Shown: piece by piece, positions 59,994 through 64,000 of the stretch
How positions within the stretch are numbered: position 1 is the first letter of the stretch
How the letters are laid out: each line of letters opens with the position of its first letter
NCBI RefSeq assembly: GCF_964204865.1
Contig: NC_135262.1
Coordinates: forward strand, 8,618,001 to 8,682,000
DNA from: Styela clava
Taxonomy: Eukaryota > Chordata > Ascidiacea > Stolidobranchia > Styelidae
DNA length: 64,000 bases
Direction of reading: 5' to 3'
The notes under the pieces: model-generated
Databases searched by the model: none
What the model was told of the DNA's origin: nothing
What the model saw: the letters and a program-made list of their open reading frames with translations, nothing else
Translations under genes and position numbers: made by a program

Positions 59994-62900
59994 ATGGTAA
60001 GTTTTATTTCATTTATTTTTTGTCGTGAGTTGGAACATCATACAGCCATATTTGTATTCCAGCCGTTTCATATTTATTTCATTGAATTTCGAGACCAAAG
60101 ACAATTTTTGAAATCTTGCAAAAAATTTGAAAAAATGACAAAGAAATAACACTTTTTTTTAACTGGTTTTTCAATAAAAGTTTAAAGCTAACTTATATTC
60201 AATAAAGTATTTGATCAGAAGTAAGAAGAGTTTGCATGTTGTTTGTCCGTTTGTTGTTGTTTTGTTTCTTTCAGAGTGACCGAAATAAAATTGATTGATT
60301 GACAATCGAAATCACCTCATTAGTTTCTTCTTTTTGTCATAATCTGTGAGCTTGTTATCATCATAATTTTGTAATTTTTTTTCAGCTTCTCTCAAGACAA
60401 AAACCTGCAGTCGGACCTCAGGGTTCTACTCCAGAAAAAGAGAAAAATAAAAGACAAATGCCCAAAGTTGAAGATTTGCTTGAGAAGAGAGATTATACGG
60501 GAGCTATAACATTGCTAGAGGTGGTTTATTCTTTCATGTTACAAATGTAAAACTAACAGGCTTAGGTTCCATGCAAAATATCCATATTTCAGTGCGGCAC
60601 TATTCTTCAATTCCATGAATAAACCCCACATTAAAAGACATCAATTATAACAGTGAATGCAAACCCCTCTTATCGAGACTTCATATCAACAATAATGGGA
60701 AAACCGGCGCTGTGCAATAAACTAAGAGGAAAAGCAATCTAAAAGTTTCATCATTGGAATCCCCTAAAAAAATAATCCGTTTTAATGAAGGAAAAAATTT
60801 TACTGTAACATTTGTAGTCACATATCAACGCGAGTTGCCACCCTATATAGTTAACCAGTGAACCACTCTGCAACAGCAATGAGTCTATCAAGCTTTTCTC
60901 ACATAATAATCCTCTACAGGATTTGAACTCACGCAGGGTAATCAGAGTTACAATGGCGTAATCCTAACACTAGGCACAATGTGTCAACCACGAAGTCAGT
61001 GAAATTTGAATAAAAAATCTTTTTGCAGTAGTAAAAGATTTAAAAAAAAACATTTCGATTAATTATTTAACTTTATAATATGTTATTAAATGATGTATTT
61101 TGAATCCAATTAACGCACTAATCTAAAGTGTCTCTTATCTCCATTTCTTATTTTATTTCCAAATTTAGTTTAACAAGCATGCTGGAAAAGCAACAGGTGA
61201 CACAGACCTGATGATTGGATATTGTTTCTTTCACTTGGGGGAATACAAAAAGGCATATGAAGTAGGAAAATTGTTTTTGTACTATTGTTTTTGTACACTA
61301 TTGTACTGGTTCACTTTACAATATATTTCAAGCATTTTTTATTGACTGTGGAGTTGGAATTTTGTCATGTTATAATTGACGTAGGTTTTAAAGCTGGTAG
61401 CGTATTTTCAAACTAAAACTTGGATTGATTTCAGGGAATATTTTTTAAAACTACATATTCAACATTATTGGAATATAGTTACCGGTAATTTTTATTCCTA
61501 TTAATGTCAATCAATTTTTTTAAGGGATAAATTTTACGCTAGATTATTATTTCTCCACTAAAACATTTACTCAAACACAATAATTTCAATAAATTGAATT
61601 CCTAAATATTACAATTAGAATTTGAAATTTTTTCGATCAATATTGGCTTACAACAGCCATCCATAGGACTGGATTTACATATTCACCCTGAGGGAAAGAA
61701 GAGCCGGCCTAATAATATGGCAAACCACGGCCTCTGTTCTGGTTACCAGTCCATGTCAGGTATGGGATTGCCAGTTATTACTTTCAGATGCATTGACTTG
61801 ATGGTGGAGGATGCTGTAACCGACCAGCGGTTACGTGAACCACCCTACAGCGGTGAGGAGTTCAGCAATCTTTTCGCACATAATTATTCCCTACAGCATA
61901 GGTTTCGAACCTGCGAACGGTCGCTGGGTAATCAGAAGTACGATGGCGAGCGTGTTCCTAACGCTTAGCACGGCGCGTCCCACTGCCGAGCCAAGATGAA
62001 ATACAGAAGTTGAGGGACAGAATTTATTCATATTTCCATCTATATTCATCAACTTATCAATTTTCAGTATTTATTCATCATTCCTGTGTTTAGATATATC
62101 TAGCTTTGTCTCAACGACCAGCTGCTGATTCAACAACTTTTCTGAATCTTGGATGTTGTTGTTTTTATCTTGGAATGTATAAAGAAGCACATGAAAACTG
62201 TAAAAAAGGTCGATCTTTTTTATATTAATAAAACATATAATTTTATACTCTTATTTTCTATAAAAATTTACTCAGAATGAAGTCGAATAGACTCACTCCT
62301 GGCAAATTGATAAAGCATACAATTTTCGAATCCAATGCTAAGCAAGAGGTTTGTGAATGATAAAAAGTAACCATCAATTTTCATTTTTTTTCAGCTGACA
62401 AAAGTCCATTACAAAACAGACTGTTATTTCATCTTTCACATAAGGTAATATAGTTCTCTTTCTTCGTGTTTTTTGTAATTCTGATTCTTCCAAAACGAAG
62501 AGTTCATTACTTTTCAGTGACTGTGTATTTTAGGCCTTGTTTGGTGCAAATGTGTGAAACACATTTAAGGGCTATTCCAAGTGACTCTATGGGACGATTC
62601 CAGAAATTTTGCATGTCGTTGGATGTAATATATTTTTGCATTTCTGGCTACACGTTTTGTGTCATTGTCCAATCAATTGCTCCAATCCATGCCAATAATG
62701 TGCATATTGTATGTGACACTACAGCCGTGACACTATGGGACATTTTTTCACTTTGGAACGGCCTCTATTATCTTTCATAATTCTGGTAATAATAGGTAAT
62801 AGGTGAACCCATGTCCCGCAGCACTGCAAAAATAACTGTACCAGGAAATCAAACACTTCTGTTAGTCAATTATATCAAAATTTCTACATTCCAGGCCACT

Positions 62901-63458
62901 TAGTGTAAATCATCAAAAACCTGGGTGAAATTTTACCTTTTTCGGTGAAATGAATGCAGTCCATTAAAATTCAGTTTTTTTTTATATAAAAAGTACAAAA
63001 CAATTACTTTCACTGCACTTTTAAAAAAAATTGATGGAATTCAACATTTGCTTGGAATGACCCATAAACATATAAAAAATGAAATTGACCTTTGATCACA
63101 TTTGAGATGCCAATGTTGAAATTTAATAAAATTTTTGATATATGAAGAAATTTTCAGTTTTTGATAACCAGTGGGATTATTCCTTAAGTATTCAATTATT
63201 TATTAAAAATTTGTTTCTGAAAAATATCTTTTACTTCCCGTTCTTAAACTTCTTAGAATCAGAATTTTTTGCATTCATAAATATTTTTATCACTGAAAAC
63301 TGTTATTTTTAGTTTAATGATGAAAAACAATTGATGTCTTTTCATAAACAATTGCAAGATCATGTAGAAGACCAACTGAGTCTTGCATCCATTCACTACA
63401 TGCGCTCGCACTACCAGGAAGCGATCGAAATTTACAAACGTCTTCTGTTAGAAAATAG
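59994..63458 (+). CDS. TTC26: intraflagellar transport protein 56 (TTC26), 5' part
   Basis: TPR protein of the IFT-B complex needed for building cilia. Exon 1 codes only the ATG (59994-59996, then gtaagt). The next exons are 60386-60520, 61169-61261, 62094-62208, 62395-62444 and 63313-63458, all in phase. The protein reads [11 protein letters not shown], then [69 protein letters not shown], and [20 protein letters not shown] with a following IYKRLLLEN. This is a very close match to vertebrate IFT56 over its first roughly 160 residues, including helical TPR pairs. The last visible exon ends in phase 2 and the rest of the gene (about 550 residues in the family) lies beyond 64000. SINE copies occupy introns 2 and 3. 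Confidence 0.93.
60840..60990 (-). repeat. tRNA-derived SINE, degenerate copy, IFT56 intron 2
   Basis: On the minus strand it has an A-box-like GTGCCTAGTGTTAGGATTAC and a B-box-like GAGTTCAAATCC. It aligns with the head of the copy at 61690-61995, including the shared CTGATTACCC and TATGTGAGAAAAGC/TATGTGCGAAAAGA motifs. Confidence 0.7.
61690..61995 (-). repeat. tRNA-derived SINE, better copy, IFT56 intron 3
   Basis: On the minus strand a tRNA-like head starts GTGGGACGCGCCGTGCTAAG (A box TGCTAAGCGTTAGG) and has the B box GGTTCGAAACC. An unrelated tail follows. Promoter spacing fits RNA polymerase III. The forward ORF 61717-61968 is an artefact of this repeat. Confidence 0.8.
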
Positions 63459-64000
63459 GTTTGATTTTGAGCTCTGGATTTTTTTCGTAGTAATATCAAG
63501 TAATATCAGGAAATTCATTGTGAATGATAAAATATGCATTACATGTATGAATGAATCTTAATTTTGCATCGTATATTAACAGAATCTATGTATACTATCA
63601 AAATAATTATTAACAAACATTTCCCTATTTCTAGTTCAAATGAATCTATTGTCAGATTTTAGGTTATATATTGGTCTGAGTGAGTCGTAGATCATAGAAC
63701 AAGATAAAGTTGTATCCAGTTGAGATCAGTATATTTGTTTATGTGCTATTGTAGTTCAATTAGTAATGGTTTGGAATCTAGAATCTAAACGATAAATGAT
63801 AGATATAAAGTTTTCAATAGAAAAGTTTGGTAGTGCCAGTGCATGTGATGGAAGTAGAGTATAAGAATTATGTTATAAAATATAAAATTTTGCAATATAT
63901 TTGATTTCAGTAGATTTTTACAGCGTTATATGAATCTTAATTAACATTTGGTAGCTTTATTCAGTAGGCATATGGCCATGCCCTACATACACGTTGGTAG
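63459..64000. other. IFT56 intron running off the window
   Basis: AT-rich; the next expected IFT56 exon was not found before the window end. Confidence 0.5.

Noticed and set aside
61717-61968. 83-codon ORF in IFT56 intron 3
   Set aside because: Lies entirely within the SINE copy; antisense to its tRNA-like head.

Overview
This is an AT-rich eukaryotic window with compact, intron-rich genes (short exons, GT-AG introns) and many small transposon remnants. The gene set (type II intelectin-like lectin, LIG1, UCP4/SLC25A27, IFT56/TTC26, D-cysteine desulfhydrase) points to an invertebrate deuterostome. An ascidian tunicate is my best guess: UCP4 is intronless, introns are AT-rich, and several start codons sit directly behind a splice acceptor. 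That is inference; no marker in the window proves it.

Layout. 1-4.6 kb is repeat-rich intergenic DNA (hAT-type MITEs at 1-452 and 2823-3716). 4.6-11.94 kb (+) is an intelectin-like locus: a type II membrane anchor and the N-terminal two thirds of an intelectin/fibrinogen-like domain (unit A, 4623-9031), then a second set of exons ending in an intelectin C-terminal part (unit B, 9805-11941). 14.7-18.4 kb (+) holds three in-phase exons of an unrecognised small gene, with an 855-bp hAT MITE in its last intron. 18.8-20.25 kb has possible cysteine-rich exons. 20.41-20.69 kb is a near-perfect 112-bp-arm palindrome. 21.13-24.15 kb is an almost intact hAT transposon with a ZMYM1-type transposase on the minus strand (one frameshift). 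25-25.9 kb carries a degenerate minisatellite found at four places in the window.

26.77-41.07 kb (+) is a complete 26-exon DNA ligase 1 gene (935 codons by my splice model), with MITEs in at least six introns. Convergent to it, 43.0-43.97 kb (-) is an intronless mitochondrial carrier, UCP4-like. 46.85-54.57 kb is a full-length, probably very young BEL/Pao LTR retrotransposon: two 773-bp LTRs with one difference seen, 5-bp target duplication, uninterrupted gag-pol frame. 55.52-58.84 kb (+) is an 8-exon D-cysteine desulfhydrase/ACC-deaminase-family gene. 59.99 kb to the window edge (+) is the 5' part of IFT56/TTC26, with two tRNA-derived SINE copies in its introns.

The host genes are functionally unrelated (DNA replication and repair, mitochondrial transport, sulfur amino-acid metabolism, ciliary transport, lectin). 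No operon-like cooperation is evident. The main unusual features are the bipartite intelectin locus, the long palindrome, the young BEL element and the density of hAT-derived elements.
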